Below the pieces are notes generated by a model. That model was not told the origin of the DNA. It was given only the letters and a program-made list of their open reading frames with translations, and did no database searches. From NCBI RefSeq assembly GCF_900115805.1, contig NZ_FOXU01000008.1:121981-185980 (forward strand): a DNA stretch of 64,000 nt, in the 5' to 3' direction. The DNA comes from Psychrobacillus psychrotolerans (GTDB lineage Bacteria > Bacillota > Bacilli > Bacillales_A > Planococcaceae). Position numbers and translations under genes: made by a program. Positions 18,370 through 27,800 of this stretch are shown piece by piece (the stretch's first letter is position 1; every line of letters starts with the position of its first letter).

Positions 18370-18504
18370 TTATTGAAAAGGTTTTGGATCTATCGTAGTA
18401 GAATCTTTTGAATTCATGCCTTTTCCGAAGAAATGTAAAATCGCATAACCAACGATTCCCATTACTACAGAAAATCCAAGTACTGTAGATATGAATAAAG
18501 CCAT
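18370..18504 (-). CDS. Small single-pass membrane protein, 44 residues
   Basis: A short frame preceded by GAGGTGTTTAATA and followed by its own terminator. It starts MALFISTVLGFSVVMGIVGY, continues AILHFFGKG, and ends in a polar tail SKDSTTIDPKPFQ: one transmembrane helix with a cytoplasmic or external tail. Size and layout recall small accessory subunits of respiratory enzymes, but I do not recognise a family. Function unknown. Confidence 0.62.
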   Translation of the reverse strand: MALFISTVLGFSVVMGIVGYAILHFFGKGMNSKDSTTIDPKPFQ

Positions 18505-18593
18505 TATTAAACACCTCACTAGTCTTGTTTATTTGATTATAACCCAAATTCGAAAGAATAGTAACTAGTAAAATATTGAATTATAGTTAACAA

Positions 18594-19826
18594 TTAAAAT
18601 GCCCAGTTCCCATTACGGAATATTGGCTCTGTAGTCCCATCTTCTTTTATACCGTCAATATCCATTTTATCTGAACCAATCATGAAATCAACATGTGTAA
18701 TACTTTCGTTTAATCCATTTTCTGCTAGTTCTTCACGACTCATTTTTTTGCCGCCTTCTAAACAGAAAGCATATGCACTTCCGATTGCTAGATGGTTAGA
18801 TGCATTTTCATCAAAAAGAGTGTTGTAAAATAATAGATTTGAATTAGATATCGGTGAGTCATGTGGTACAAGTGCAACTTCGCCTAAATAATGAGACCCT
18901 TCGTCCGTTGCCACTAAGTTCTCCAGAACTTCTTGACCTTGTTCTGCCACCACTTTAACAATACGACCATTTTCAAAAGTAATAGTGAAATTATCAATAA
19001 TATTTCCACCATAGCTTAATGGCTTCGTACTTGCTACATAACCATTAACGCCTGTTTTCATTGGGACAGAGAATACTTCTTCCGTAGGCATGTTAGCCAT
19101 GAAAGAAAATCCTTTTTCGTTTGTGCTGCCAGCTCCACACCATAAATGACCCTTTGGTAATTCAATAGTTAAGTCCGTACCTGGAGCAGTATAATGAAGC
19201 TTTTGATAATTTTTTTCGTTTAGATAATCTACTTTCGTGTGTAAAAGGTTATCGTGGTCAATCCATGCTTGCGTTGGGTTAGCAACATCCGCACGAACCG
19301 CTTGGAAGATTGCTTCCCATAATGCTGGTACTTGTTCCTCTTCTGATAGCTCAGGGAATACCTTTTTAGCCCAAGCTTTAGATGGAGATGCAATTACTGA
19401 CCAACTTATTTTATCGGATTGCACATATTGACGATACTTGCTCAAAGCTTGACCAGCAGCTTTTTGGAATGCTGAAATTTTAGAAGAATCCATGCCTTTT
19501 AATAGGTCGGGACTTTGGCTGACAACACTTATAAATGCTGCACCACCATCAGCTAATAGTTCTTTTTCTTGTGCTTTCCAAGATGGGAAGAAATCAAACG
19601 AATCCTCGGGTGCCAGTTCATATCGAAGACGAGTAATCTCATCGTCTGTTAAATCTACGAATACTTGTTTAGCTCCGGCTATGTATGCTTTTTTAGTAAT
19701 TAATCGAACAAGTTGCACACTATCCGTTGAAGCGGCGATAAATAAATTTTGACCAGGCTGAATATTAACTCCTACTTCTACAACAAGAGAAGCATAATTT
19801 TCTAGTTTTGTGTTGAAAGATGTCAT
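18594..19826 (-). CDS. M29-family aminopeptidase (AmpS-like), paralogue 2
   Basis: A second cytoplasmic metallo-aminopeptidase of 410 residues, clearly homologous along its whole length to the protein at 7179-8408: VEVGVNIQPGQN, GEVALVPHDSPIS, FDENASNHLAIGSAY and THVDFMIGSDKMD. It keeps the metal-binding Glu/His residues and the terminal H-x-D. GAAAGGAAG precedes the ATG. Monocistronic, divergent from motAB. The two copies may differ in peptide preference or expression. Confidence 0.92.
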   Translation of the reverse strand: MTSFNTKLENYASLVVEVGVNIQPGQNLFIAASTDSVQLVRLITKKAYIAGAKQVFVDLTDDEITRLRYELAPEDSFDFFPSWKAQEKELLADGGAAFISVVSQSPDLLKGMDSSKISAFQKAAGQALSKYRQYVQSDKISWSVIASPSKAWAKKVFPELSEEEQVPALWEAIFQAVRADVANPTQAWIDHDNLLHTKVDYLNEKNYQKLHYTAPGTDLTIELPKGHLWCGAGSTNEKGFSFMANMPTEEVFSVPMKTGVNGYVASTKPLSYGGNIIDNFTITFENGRIVKVVAEQGQEVLENLVATDEGSHYLGEVALVPHDSPISNSNLLFYNTLFDENASNHLAIGSAYAFCLEGGKKMSREELAENGLNESITHVDFMIGSDKMDIDGIKEDGTTEPIFRNGNWAF

Positions 19827-19957
19827 TTAGATACTTCCTTTCTATTATTATCTCCATAGTATCAGTATTGAACATGTATTATCAATATTCAAATTTGTCT
19901 ATTAGTAAAAATTTGTTCATAATTAAGAAATTTAATTAAACATTCGGGTAAATTTTA

Positions 19958-19984
19958 TTAATAATATATGATAATAGCCGAAAT
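19958..19984 (+). promoter_or_regulatory. Candidate sigma-D promoter of motAB
   Basis: GCCGAAAT (19977-19984) matches seven of eight bases of the sigma-D -10 element GCCGATAT; TTAA lies exactly 15 bp upstream against consensus TAAA. The start of motA is about 32 bp downstream. Confidence 0.6.
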
Positions 19985-20016
19985 AAAGTAGAGAAATAGA
20001 ATGTGGGGGAAATTGA

Positions 20017-20820
20017 ATGGATAAGTCTACAGTTTTTGGTTTAATAATTGGATTTGTATCGTTATTTGTTGGGATGATTATGAAAGGTGTTACCGTAGGT
20101 GCATTATTAAATCCTGCAGCAATCTTAATCATCATTTTCGGTACGATTGCAACAATAGTTATTGGATTCCCAATGAACGAATTAAAAAGAATACCGAAGA
20201 TTTTTGGCGTTATATTTAAAGAAACAAAACTAGTACCAGATGTTGAAGTTATTAAAATGTTTTCCAGTTGGGCAGATTTAGCAAGACGAGAAGGATTATT
20301 AGCCCTTGAAAGTAAAACAACAGATGTAGAAGATCCATTTTTAAAAAATGGTCTTACATTAGCAATTGATGGACAAAATGCAGACTATATTCGAGATGTG
20401 TTAACAGAGGAAATTGACGCACTAGAGGAAAGACATTCTGGTGGTGCTCAAATTTTTACTCAAGCTGGTACATATGCTCCAACGCTTGGTGTACTTGGAG
20501 CAGTAGTAGGTTTAATAGCTGCTTTAAGTGATATGAGTGATATTGATAAACTAGCTCATGCTATTTCAGCAGCCTTTGTCGCAACTCTTTTAGGTATTTT
20601 CACTGGATATGTTTTATGGCATCCATTTGCAAATAAATTAAAACGTAAATCGAAACAAGAAGTTAGACAAAAGACAATGATGCTAGAAGGGATACTTTCT
20701 GTATTAGAAGGAGATGCTCCGCGAGTTATTGAACAAAAACTAGCTTCCTACTTATCTATGTCTGAGCGTAAAAAAGTTTTAGATGAAAGCGGGGAGGCTG
20801 GCCTTGGCAAAGAAGCATAA
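20017..20820 (+). CDS. motA: Flagellar motor stator protein MotA
   Basis: Inner-membrane stator subunit that with MotB conducts ions and turns the flagellar rotor. The 267-residue protein has four hydrophobic helices (about 5-25, 30-50, 145-165, 180-200) and the large cytoplasmic loop between helices 2 and 3 containing the charged SWADLARREGLLALES segment. LGVLGAVVGLIAAL is the conserved third helix. motB overlaps its last codons. As in B. subtilis, the pair lies apart from the flagellar operon. Confidence 0.95.
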   Translation: MDKSTVFGLIIGFVSLFVGMIMKGVTVGALLNPAAILIIIFGTIATIVIGFPMNELKRIPKIFGVIFKETKLVPDVEVIKMFSSWADLARREGLLALESKTTDVEDPFLKNGLTLAIDGQNADYIRDVLTEEIDALEERHSGGAQIFTQAGTYAPTLGVLGAVVGLIAALSDMSDIDKLAHAISAAFVATLLGIFTGYVLWHPFANKLKRKSKQEVRQKTMMLEGILSVLEGDAPRVIEQKLASYLSMSERKKVLDESGEAGLGKEA

Positions 20821-21577
20821 AAAACATAAGCATGAAGAGGAAGTAAGTGAAGCATGGCTTCTTCCATACTCGGATGTTTTAACCTTATTATTAGCATTAT
20901 TTATCGTGTTATTTGCTACTAGTTCAGTAGATCAGCAAAAACTGGAACAAATGTCTCAAGCGTTTAATCAAGTTCTTAATGGTGGGACTGGTATTTTTGA
21001 ACAACCGTCTCCGGTGGAAATGCCTGATACTCCTAACGATTCAGGCAAGGGAGAAGACGGAGAGAGTACGGCTTATTTGGAAGATCAGCAAGCACTGTCC
21101 GAAATTCAAGATAGTGTCGATGAATATATAGCAGTAAACGCACTTGAAAAACAATTTATTACGAAACTTACGGATGAAGGATTACTTGTAACTATAAGAG
21201 ATAGTATCTTATTCGATACCGGGGAAGCCGAAGTAAAAGGGGAATATCGTCAAATTGCAGAAGATATTTCTGATTTATTAGTGTTTGATCCACCAAGAAA
21301 TGTAGTTATTACTGGTCATACAGACAATATTCCGATCTCTAGTAGTGAGTATTCTTCTAACTGGGAGCTGAGTGTAATGCGTTCAGTAAACTTCCTAAAA
21401 ATATTAGCAGGCAACAATACAATAGATCCTCTATATTTTAGTGCGAAGGGTTACGGTGAATTTAAACCTGTAGCTGCAAATGATACTCCAGCAAATAGAG
21501 CAAAAAATAGAAGAGTTGAAGTACTCATTCAACCACGTGTTTTAGAAGATGGTACATTAAACGATAAACCTGAATAA
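20804..21577 (+). CDS. motB: Flagellar motor stator protein MotB
   Basis: Single-pass stator subunit anchored to peptidoglycan. Chosen start is TTG at 20804, 6 nt after GGGGAGG, overlapping the end of motA. The ion-binding residue is then Asp24 in PYSDVLTLLLALFIVLFA; the valine in FIVLF is the residue found in proton-type MotB rather than sodium-type MotS. The C-terminal OmpA-like domain shows VVITGHTDNIP, then NWELSVMRSVNF and NRAKNRRVEVLI. Proton coupling is inferred from these residues. Confidence 0.94.
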   Translation: MAKKHKKHKHEEEVSEAWLLPYSDVLTLLLALFIVLFATSSVDQQKLEQMSQAFNQVLNGGTGIFEQPSPVEMPDTPNDSGKGEDGESTAYLEDQQALSEIQDSVDEYIAVNALEKQFITKLTDEGLLVTIRDSILFDTGEAEVKGEYRQIAEDISDLLVFDPPRNVVITGHTDNIPISSSEYSSNWELSVMRSVNFLKILAGNNTIDPLYFSAKGYGEFKPVAANDTPANRAKNRRVEVLIQPRVLEDGTLNDKPE

Positions 21578-21582
21578 TTAGA

Positions 21583-22004
21583 GAAACTGACAACTATATT
21601 AATGGTTGTCAGTTTGAGTTTGGACACAGAGGTATTTTTATAAACGGTTATGAATAGTAAAAAATGTTCCTAAGGATGGTTATTCATCTTATTAAAAGTA
21701 AGATATCGATTACTTTATTGGAACTGTTTATAAGGCAAGGGCCACCACGAAGACTCCAGTGGGAATAGCTTGAGCTGAAGACCTCGCAGGAAAGACATTG
21801 GTCGAACTTTGTTTGACCAATGTCTTTGCGACGAGTAACCGCAGGAGCATATGTTTTTAGTAGTGACGAGGGGGCTGAAGCCAAGCCCACGGAAAGCGAA
21901 GTGGTGGACCTTGCCGAGTTTAATATTCTACTCTATACACCTAGAATTGAGTTTGGGTTTGTCTACAGTCTGAAACTGACAACTATATTAATGGTTGTCA
22001 GTTT
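21583..22004. repeat. Duplicated motB terminator flanking an inserted element
   Basis: An identical 33-bp block (gaaactgacaac ... gttgtcagttt, a hairpin able to act as terminator) is found at 21583-21615, just after motB, and again at 21972-22004, just before psuK. The 356 bp between them hold dispersed-element copy 3. Direct duplication around an insert suggests insertion with a long target duplication, or recombination between copies. The open frames within this stretch look like chance. Confidence 0.75.
21735..21905 (+). repeat. Dispersed GC-rich intergenic element, copy 3
   Basis: Contains gactccagtgggaatagc, gagctgaagacc, ggctgaagcc and agcccacggaaagcg, shared with the copy at 24173-24300. 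Inside it is a hairpin, aagacattggtc / gaccaatgtctt (about 21791-21829), absent from that copy. Confidence 0.7.
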
Positions 22005-22075
22005 TTATTTGACTTCTTAAAACAAAAGTTTATAATTAAAACATAAGTTTGAAACGGTGAGGAGGTGGAAAGTAA

Positions 22076-23176
22076 ATGAATTCAAAAGAAACAAGTATTT
22101 TAAAGTACTTGCGAGAAAACCCGTATGCTTCTCAAATGGAAATAGCAAATGAATTAAAAATGTCTCGACCAGCCGTTGCGAATATAATCTCCCAATTAAT
22201 CAAAAATGGGAATATTACAGGAAGAGCGTATATATTACCTGAGAATAAAGAAATTATTTGCATAGGCGGAGCAAATGTAGATAGAAAATATACATTGAAT
22301 AATAAACTCCAAATGGGTACATCCAATCCTACATCCAGCATACAAAGTGTAGGAGGGGTTGCAAGGAATATTGCAGAAAACTTAGGTAGACTAGGGCAAT
22401 CTGTACGCTTGTTGTCTGTTGTAGGAACCGATATGGAATACGAAGCGATTGAAAAAGCCTCTAGTCATTGGATGAATTTATTTTCAGTCGAAAAGTTACC
22501 AAATTACACAACTGGAACATATTCCGCAGTGTTAGATTCGACTGGAGAAATGCTCCTTGCTTTAGCTAATATGGATATTTATGAACAGTTAACTGTGGAT
22601 TATTTAAAGAAACACGAAGCTCATTTGACCAATGCACAGCTAATCATTATAGACATGAACTGCTCGAAGGAAGTAATAGAATATATCAGAACTGTCTCTA
22701 TTGGACATAATATACCGCTTGCTTTAATACCTGTATCTTCCCCGAAAATGGATAGAATGCCTGAATCCTTAGAGGGGATTGAGTGGTTAATCACCAATAA
22801 AGATGAGGCAGAAACGTATTTAGGTGTGAGCATTAACGATAAGGAGTCTTGGGAAAAAGCCACAAGACTATTTGTGCAAAAAGGTATTTCTCATGTAGCT
22901 ATAACTTGGGGGAGCCAGGGCATCATGTATGCAGGTAGTGATATGGAAACGTCGCATTTTTCAGCAATACTAGTGGAGAATGTAATTGATGTAACAGGAG
23001 CAGGAGATGCATTTGTATCCGCAACTCTATATGCATGGTTAAATGGTGATGTTATTTCAACTGCAATACAAACAGGTATGTTAAATGCCAGTAATACAAT
23101 TCGTTCAAGCGAAACGGTAAGAACAGAACTTTCCAGAAATAATTTAACTAATGAGATGGAGGAATTTATAAAATGA
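22076..23176 (+). CDS. psuK: Pseudouridine kinase with N-terminal helix-turn-helix
   Basis: PfkB-family sugar kinase that phosphorylates pseudouridine. The 366-residue protein starts with a winged-helix segment (about residues 1-55, [20 protein letters not shown]), then the kinase domain with the glycine-rich [17 protein letters not shown] and the catalytic DVTGAGDAF near residue 304. The DNA-binding head is common in Firmicute PsuK proteins and may allow autoregulation. GAGGAGGTGG precedes the ATG. Its stop overlaps the start of psuG (ATGA), so translation is coupled. Confidence 0.88.
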   Translation: MNSKETSILKYLRENPYASQMEIANELKMSRPAVANIISQLIKNGNITGRAYILPENKEIICIGGANVDRKYTLNNKLQMGTSNPTSSIQSVGGVARNIAENLGRLGQSVRLLSVVGTDMEYEAIEKASSHWMNLFSVEKLPNYTTGTYSAVLDSTGEMLLALANMDIYEQLTVDYLKKHEAHLTNAQLIIIDMNCSKEVIEYIRTVSIGHNIPLALIPVSSPKMDRMPESLEGIEWLITNKDEAETYLGVSINDKESWEKATRLFVQKGISHVAITWGSQGIMYAGSDMETSHFSAILVENVIDVTGAGDAFVSATLYAWLNGDVISTAIQTGMLNASNTIRSSETVRTELSRNNLTNEMEEFIK

Positions 23177-24084
23177 AACAATATATCACTTATTCAGAAG
23201 AAGTAGCAAAAGGTATGCAAGAAGGAAAGGCTATAGTAGCGCTAGAGTCGACGATTATCTCACACGGTATGCCATACCCTCAGAATGTAGAAACAGCTAG
23301 AAAAGTAGAGCAAATTGTACGTGACAATGGTGCTGTTCCAGCGACTATTGCTATCATGGACGGGAAGATTAAAATCGGTTTATCTGATGAAGAATTAGAG
23401 ACACTAGGAACAAGCAAAAATGCAAGAAAAACTTCTAGACGAGATCTTGCATACGTTGTATCTTCAAAAGAAATTGGTGCAACTACAGTAGCAACGACAA
23501 TGATTTGTGCAGAAATGGCCGGCATTAAGCTATTTGTTACAGGTGGAATTGGCGGGGTGCATAGAGGCGCAGAAACGACGATGGATATTTCGGCTGATTT
23601 AGAAGAACTAGCAAATACAAACGTTGCAGTAGTTTGTGCAGGAGCAAAATCTATTCTAGATATCGGTTTAACTCTAGAGTACTTAGAAACAAAAGGTGTT
23701 CCAGTTGTAGGCTACAAAACTGACTCATTCCCAGCATTTTATACAACGACAAGTGAATTCAATGCGGATTTCCGTTTAAACAGCGAAAAAGAAGTAGCAG
23801 AAATGTTAAAAGCTAAATGGGATCTTAAGTTAGATGGAGGAGCAGTAATTGCAAACCCTATCCCTACAGAACATTCTTTAGAAGACTCTTATATTAACTC
23901 GATTATCCAAACTGCTTTACAGGAAGCTGAAGCAAATGGCATCAAAGGAAAAGACGTTACTCCATTCATGCTAGGTAAAGTAAAAGAGCTAACAGAAGGT
24001 AAATCTTTAGAGGCTAACATCGAACTAGTTTATAATAATGCTCGAGTTGGATCTAAAATTGCAGTCGAGTTAAATAATCTATAA
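23173..24084 (+). CDS. psuG: Pseudouridine-5'-phosphate glycosidase
   Basis: Breaks the C-glycosidic bond of pseudouridine 5'-phosphate, giving uracil and ribose 5-phosphate. The 303-residue protein has the family sequences [40 protein letters not shown] with catalytic Lys/Arg nearby, [14 protein letters not shown] and [13 protein letters not shown]. With psuK it completes salvage of modified RNA nucleosides. Overlaps psuK by 4 nt and ends at a terminator. Confidence 0.95.
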   Translation: MKQYITYSEEVAKGMQEGKAIVALESTIISHGMPYPQNVETARKVEQIVRDNGAVPATIAIMDGKIKIGLSDEELETLGTSKNARKTSRRDLAYVVSSKEIGATTVATTMICAEMAGIKLFVTGGIGGVHRGAETTMDISADLEELANTNVAVVCAGAKSILDIGLTLEYLETKGVPVVGYKTDSFPAFYTTTSEFNADFRLNSEKEVAEMLKAKWDLKLDGGAVIANPIPTEHSLEDSYINSIIQTALQEAEANGIKGKDVTPFMLGKVKELTEGKSLEANIELVYNNARVGSKIAVELNNL

Positions 24085-24088
24085 GAGT

Positions 24089-24136
24089 AAGGGCTATCTA
24101 TGTCAGTAAGAGGACAATAGATAGTCCTTTTTTACA
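24089..24136 (+). terminator. Terminator of psuKG
   Basis: AGGGCTATCTATgtc / gacAATAGATAGTCCT hairpin followed by a T-run. Confidence 0.85.
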
Positions 24137-24172
24137 AGATAAGAAATTATAAAAATACAGCATGAAAGTGGA

Positions 24173-24357
24173 TCAAATTGATTGGAGCGCAGAGTGGCGA
24201 CTCCAGTGGGAATAGCGCGAGCTGAAGACCCTGGACTGAGCGTAGCGAGGGAAGCGGCTGAAGCCGAGCCCACGGAAAGCGTCCGCTCGGAGCAGAAATC
24301 AATGGCATACCTCCATATATATTTTTAAAGGACCGGGCGTATTTTGCTCGGTTTTTC
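24173..24357 (+). repeat. Dispersed GC-rich intergenic element, copy 4, with trailing hairpin
   Basis: The most complete copy: it begins attgattggagcgcagagtg, continues gcgactccagtgggaatagc, gcgagctgaagaccctggac, a gagcgtagcgagg block, gaagccgagcccacggaaag and ends near cggagcagaaatcaatgg (24300). A following aaaggaccgggcg ... gctcggttttt hairpin (about 24328-24357) resembles aaaggaccgagcg near 2848. The rest of the gap up to 24516 shows no gene. Confidence 0.7.
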
Positions 24358-24515
24358 TTATGGGAAACATTTGAAATATAAATAGATAAATTATCCGTTC
24401 CGAAAGTAAATCTCCATTAAGAGCAAGTAAACGTAGAGTCATCGCAAGTAAATGGCTATCTAATGGTAAGATTCCTTAATTCTTCCTGATCTCTTTGATG
24501 GAATAAAATAAAAAA

Positions 24516-24542
24516 ATTGACCATGAACGAATTCATGGTCAA
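24516..24542 (-). terminator. Terminator of the DUF1128 gene
   Basis: TTGACCATGAA / TTCATGGTCAA hairpin; on the minus strand it is followed by a seven-T run. Confidence 0.82.
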
Positions 24543-24556
24543 CCATTATCATATGA

Positions 24557-24778
24557 TTATTTACGTAAGTTTCCTAGTTCAGATGCGATTGCTTGCATTT
24601 CACTTGGACTAAAAGTATCTCGTTTTTTTACCATTTCATATAAGTAAACAAGATCTTCATATTGTGTTGCATTAAAGTCTTCTGCTCTCATTGCGTCTAC
24701 ATTGACCATACGAAGCTTCTCTTTAATTGTTTCAATCATATACGTTACATTTTCCGCTGAGGGTTGTGATAGATCCAT
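24557..24778 (-). CDS. DUF1128/UPF0435 protein, YfkK-like
   Basis: A 73-residue cytoplasmic helical protein of unknown function. The sequence [19 protein letters not shown] and the tail [18 protein letters not shown] closely follow B. subtilis YfkK (71 residues). I chose the ATG at 24778, behind AAAGGCAGG; the upstream ATG (24799) has no ribosome site. Monocistronic. Confidence 0.88.
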   Translation of the reverse strand: MDLSQPSAENVTYMIETIKEKLRMVNVDAMRAEDFNATQYEDLVYLYEMVKKRDTFSPSEMQAIASELGNLRK

Positions 24779-24842
24779 TCTTAGTAACCTGCCTTTCATA
24801 CATTAGAATTATCATTTCACGCTACGCCTACAATGTCAAACA

Positions 24843-26201
24843 CTAAATAGATTTTGATGCCTCTTTTTCTTCTTTTAATTTCTCCTGGATTTTCTTCGTT
24901 TCATAAATAATTACTCCAGACAGTCCTAGAAGACCTATTAAGTTAGGAATTGCCATTAATGCATTGGTAATATCAGAGAACGTCCAGATTAAATCTAGAG
25001 AAATAACTGACCCAACAAATACCATCAAAACAAAAGCAATACGATATACAATTAGAAGAGAAGGATTTTTAAATAAATATTGGAAACATTTCTCGCCATA
25101 ATACGCCCATCCGATAATGGTAGAAGAAGCAAAGAATATCAATCCAATTGCCACTACTATTGGTCCGAGGTCACCTAAGAAGTGGCCGAATGCTCCGGTT
25201 GTAATTTCATTTGCAGCTAAGCTTTTATCCGTATATATACCAGACATAACAATTGTAATACCAGTAATGGAACAAATGATAAACGTATCAAAGAACACCT
25301 GTGTCATGGAGATAAGTCCTTGTCTACCTGCAAGATCTGTTTTTGCAGCAGCTGCCGCAATAGGAGCAGATCCTAAACCAGCCTCATTGGAGAAAACTCC
25401 ACGAGCAATCCCGTAACGAATAGCGGCACCGATTGCTCCACCTGCAGCGGCTTCACCAGAGAACGCCATTTTGATAATCGTAGCAAAAGCTTCAGGTATT
25501 GCAGTAACATTCATAACCATGACTATTAATCCAGCAGCTACATAGAATATAGCCATTACAGGAACAAAAATTGCCGTAACCTTACCGATAGATTTAATAC
25601 CACCTAAAATAACTAAAGCAGCAAATACAGTTAGTACAATTCCTGTTATCCAATTATCAATACCAAATGTAGCATTAACTACTCCAGCAACGGAATTAGA
25701 TTGAGTACCGTTCCCAATACCGAATGCCGCAATTGCTCCAAAAATTGCGAATAAAACAGCTAGCCACTTTTGTTTTAAGCCATGCTCTAAATAGTACATA
25801 GGTCCGCCGGCCATTTCGCCATTCGCATCTTTTACCCGATACTTAACTGCTAGTACGGCCTCTCCATATTTTGTTGCCATCCCGAAGAATGCGGAAACCC
25901 ACATCCAAAATACTGCACCTGGTCCACCTAGAACTATAGCAGTGGCAACCCCAACAATATTACCAGTTCCCACTGTTGCAGCCAGTGCAGTCGTAAGAGC
26001 TTGAAACTGTGAAATATCTCCTTCTGCCGACTTATCATGGTTTTTGGAGAAAACTTGCTTTAAAGCAGCAGGTAACAAGCGTAATTGTAAAATTCCTAAA
26101 CGCACTGTCAAATAAATACCTGTACCTACTATTAGTACAAGAAGTGGGATACCCCATAAAAAAGTTGAAACCGAACCTAAAAACTCATTTAATTTTTCCA
26201 T
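24843..26201 (-). CDS. Sodium:alanine/glycine symporter family transporter
   Basis: Integral membrane transporter of the AgcS family (about 452 residues, ten or more helices), importing alanine, glycine or a related amino acid with sodium. Family sequences: SQFQALTTALAATVGTGNIV, GGPGAVFWMWVSAFFGMATK, AGGPMYYLEHGL, RGVFSNEAGLGSAPIAAAAA. A TTG at 26207 sits only 3 nt from GGAGG, so the ATG 9 nt beyond it is preferred. No glycine riboswitch is visible in its leader. Confidence 0.93.
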   Translation of the reverse strand: MEKLNEFLGSVSTFLWGIPLLVLIVGTGIYLTVRLGILQLRLLPAALKQVFSKNHDKSAEGDISQFQALTTALAATVGTGNIVGVATAIVLGGPGAVFWMWVSAFFGMATKYGEAVLAVKYRVKDANGEMAGGPMYYLEHGLKQKWLAVLFAIFGAIAAFGIGNGTQSNSVAGVVNATFGIDNWITGIVLTVFAALVILGGIKSIGKVTAIFVPVMAIFYVAAGLIVMVMNVTAIPEAFATIIKMAFSGEAAAGGAIGAAIRYGIARGVFSNEAGLGSAPIAAAAAKTDLAGRQGLISMTQVFFDTFIICSITGITIVMSGIYTDKSLAANEITTGAFGHFLGDLGPIVVAIGLIFFASSTIIGWAYYGEKCFQYLFKNPSLLIVYRIAFVLMVFVGSVISLDLIWTFSDITNALMAIPNLIGLLGLSGVIIYETKKIQEKLKEEKEASKSI

Positions 26202-26391
26202 CGACAAGAACCTCCATATTTTTTAAAATGAACTCTATCATCCTTTCAAATTATTTATCCTTGTTACAATATTCGTAAAATTATGAGTTCTAGTCAAGGA
26301 TATTTTTTAAATATATAAAATTATTGTTTGATTCTTTTTTACTGAGGGTATAATTAAATCATCTATATAGTTAAACTTGGAGGTAATTCGG

Positions 26392-26775
26392 ATGAGTGAA
26401 AATAAATTTGTAAAAGGCATTTTATATGGAGCAGTTGTGGGGGGAGCAATCACCCTACTAGATAGAAAAACTAGAGATTCAGTTATGAACAAAACAAGAT
26501 ACGTACGAAATGAAATTAAATATTACAGCAAAAATAGAGAAGAGTTAAAAAACAATATTGAACAGCAAATAACAAAGTGGAAGTCTGTCTATGATCAATT
26601 TTCATCGGATGCTATGTATTTAACAGAAAAAGTGAACGAGGCTAAAGAAATAACGCCTCAGGTTAAAACTTTATTTACAGATACAAAAGATGCATTTTCC
26701 CAATCAAAAGAAGAATACAAATCAATTGTAGTTCCTGAACAAGAAGAAAAAAGTATTTTTGAACCAAAAAAGTAA
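26392..26775 (+). CDS. YtxH-like small membrane-associated protein
   Basis: A 127-residue protein with one N-terminal hydrophobic segment (FVKGILYGAVVGGAITLL) followed by a long charged, helical, probably coiled-coil tail. This matches YtxH-type general-stress proteins; function unknown. GGAGGTAATTCGG precedes the ATG (26392). Its stop overlaps an ATG at 26775 of the next frame, so it is co-transcribed with the YihY gene. Confidence 0.75.
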   Translation: MSENKFVKGILYGAVVGGAITLLDRKTRDSVMNKTRYVRNEIKYYSKNREELKNNIEQQITKWKSVYDQFSSDAMYLTEKVNEAKEITPQVKTLFTDTKDAFSQSKEEYKSIVVPEQEEKSIFEPKK

Positions 26776-26801
26776 TGGCCATAACGAAAGGAGAGGATGA
26801 A

Positions 26802-27770
26802 GTGAAAGAATTTCATAAGACTGAAGAACATGCGAACCCTTCATCCTCAAATAGTAGTTGGTACGAGAAGTTAAAATTTCTTAATATAAAGAAGAAGGAA
26901 AAGCAAGACGTGCACCATGATCTTACAACATGGTCGGGATACATAAAGCATTTAATACAACATATTCAAAAAACAGATATTGCAGGATTAGCAGCTCAGT
27001 TAGCCTACTTCTTTCTATTATCTTTATTTCCCTTACTAATTTTCATAGTTACTTTGTTGCCGTACTTAAATATAGACGAGGCGCAAGTCTTCCGTCTATT
27101 AGAGAACATCGCGCCACAGGAAGTATATATTCTTATTAGTGATACGTTATCTGAAGTTCTTACAAATAGAAATGGTGGGCTATTATCCATCGGGATCATT
27201 GGTACGATATGGTCTGCTTCTAATGGAGTGAATGCAATAGTTAAGTCGTTAAATCTTTCATATAGATTGGAAGAAACAAGACCCTTTATAATTGTTCGAC
27301 TATTATCTATCGTGTTTACGTTATTAATGATTATGTTGTTTGTAGTAGCACTAGTATTACCAGTCTTTGGTCAGCAAATCGGAACAATTCTCTTCTCATA
27401 CTTTGGGTTTGAAGAAAGTTTTGTAACGCTTTGGAATAATTTAAGGTGGACGATTAGTCCATTAATCATGTTTATCGTTTTAATCGCGTTATATTGGATT
27501 GTCCCTAATACAAAACTATTCTTAAGAAGTGTATTACCAGGAGCTGCTTTTGCAGCGATTGGTTGGCTTCTAGTATCATTAGGATTCTCTTTCTATGTTA
27601 GTAATTTCTCTAACTATTCGTCCACCTATGGAAGTATAGGGGGAATCATCGTATTAATGTTATGGTTATATATATCAGGGAATATTTTGTTGGTTGGCGG
27701 TCAAATAAATGCAGTTATGCAGGAACGTAAAATAGCATTAGAAAAAAAAGAAACAGAAGGACACGTTTAA
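26802..27770 (+). CDS. YihY/BrkB-family inner-membrane protein
   Basis: Integral membrane protein with six helices, formerly and wrongly named ribonuclease BN; possibly a transporter, role not established. Landmarks: DIAGLAAQLAYFFLLSLFPL at the first helix, SIGIIGTIWSASNGVNAI, and the C-terminal YGSIGGIIVLMLWLYISGN. GTG at 26802 lies about 7 nt after AAAGGAGAGG; an in-frame ATG at 26775 overlaps the previous stop and would add nine residues. The terminator overlaps its last codons. Confidence 0.87.
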   Translation: MKEFHKTEEHANPSSSNSSWYEKLKFLNIKKKEKQDVHHDLTTWSGYIKHLIQHIQKTDIAGLAAQLAYFFLLSLFPLLIFIVTLLPYLNIDEAQVFRLLENIAPQEVYILISDTLSEVLTNRNGGLLSIGIIGTIWSASNGVNAIVKSLNLSYRLEETRPFIIVRLLSIVFTLLMIMLFVVALVLPVFGQQIGTILFSYFGFEESFVTLWNNLRWTISPLIMFIVLIALYWIVPNTKLFLRSVLPGAAFAAIGWLLVSLGFSFYVSNFSNYSSTYGSIGGIIVLMLWLYISGNILLVGGQINAVMQERKIALEKKETEGHV

Positions 27771-27792
27771 ACGTGGTCTTCTGTTTCTTTTT
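27748..27792. terminator. Bidirectional terminator between YihY and zosA
   Basis: AAGAAACAGAAG / CTTCTGTTTCTT stem with an internal acgtttaaacgt palindrome, flanked by A and T runs, between convergent genes. Confidence 0.85.
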
Positions 27793-27800
27793 AAGTTCTC

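Noticed and set aside
21684..22020. Frames of 66-68 codons between motB and psuK
   Set aside because: They lie in dispersed-element copy 3 and the duplicated terminator; not credible as genes.
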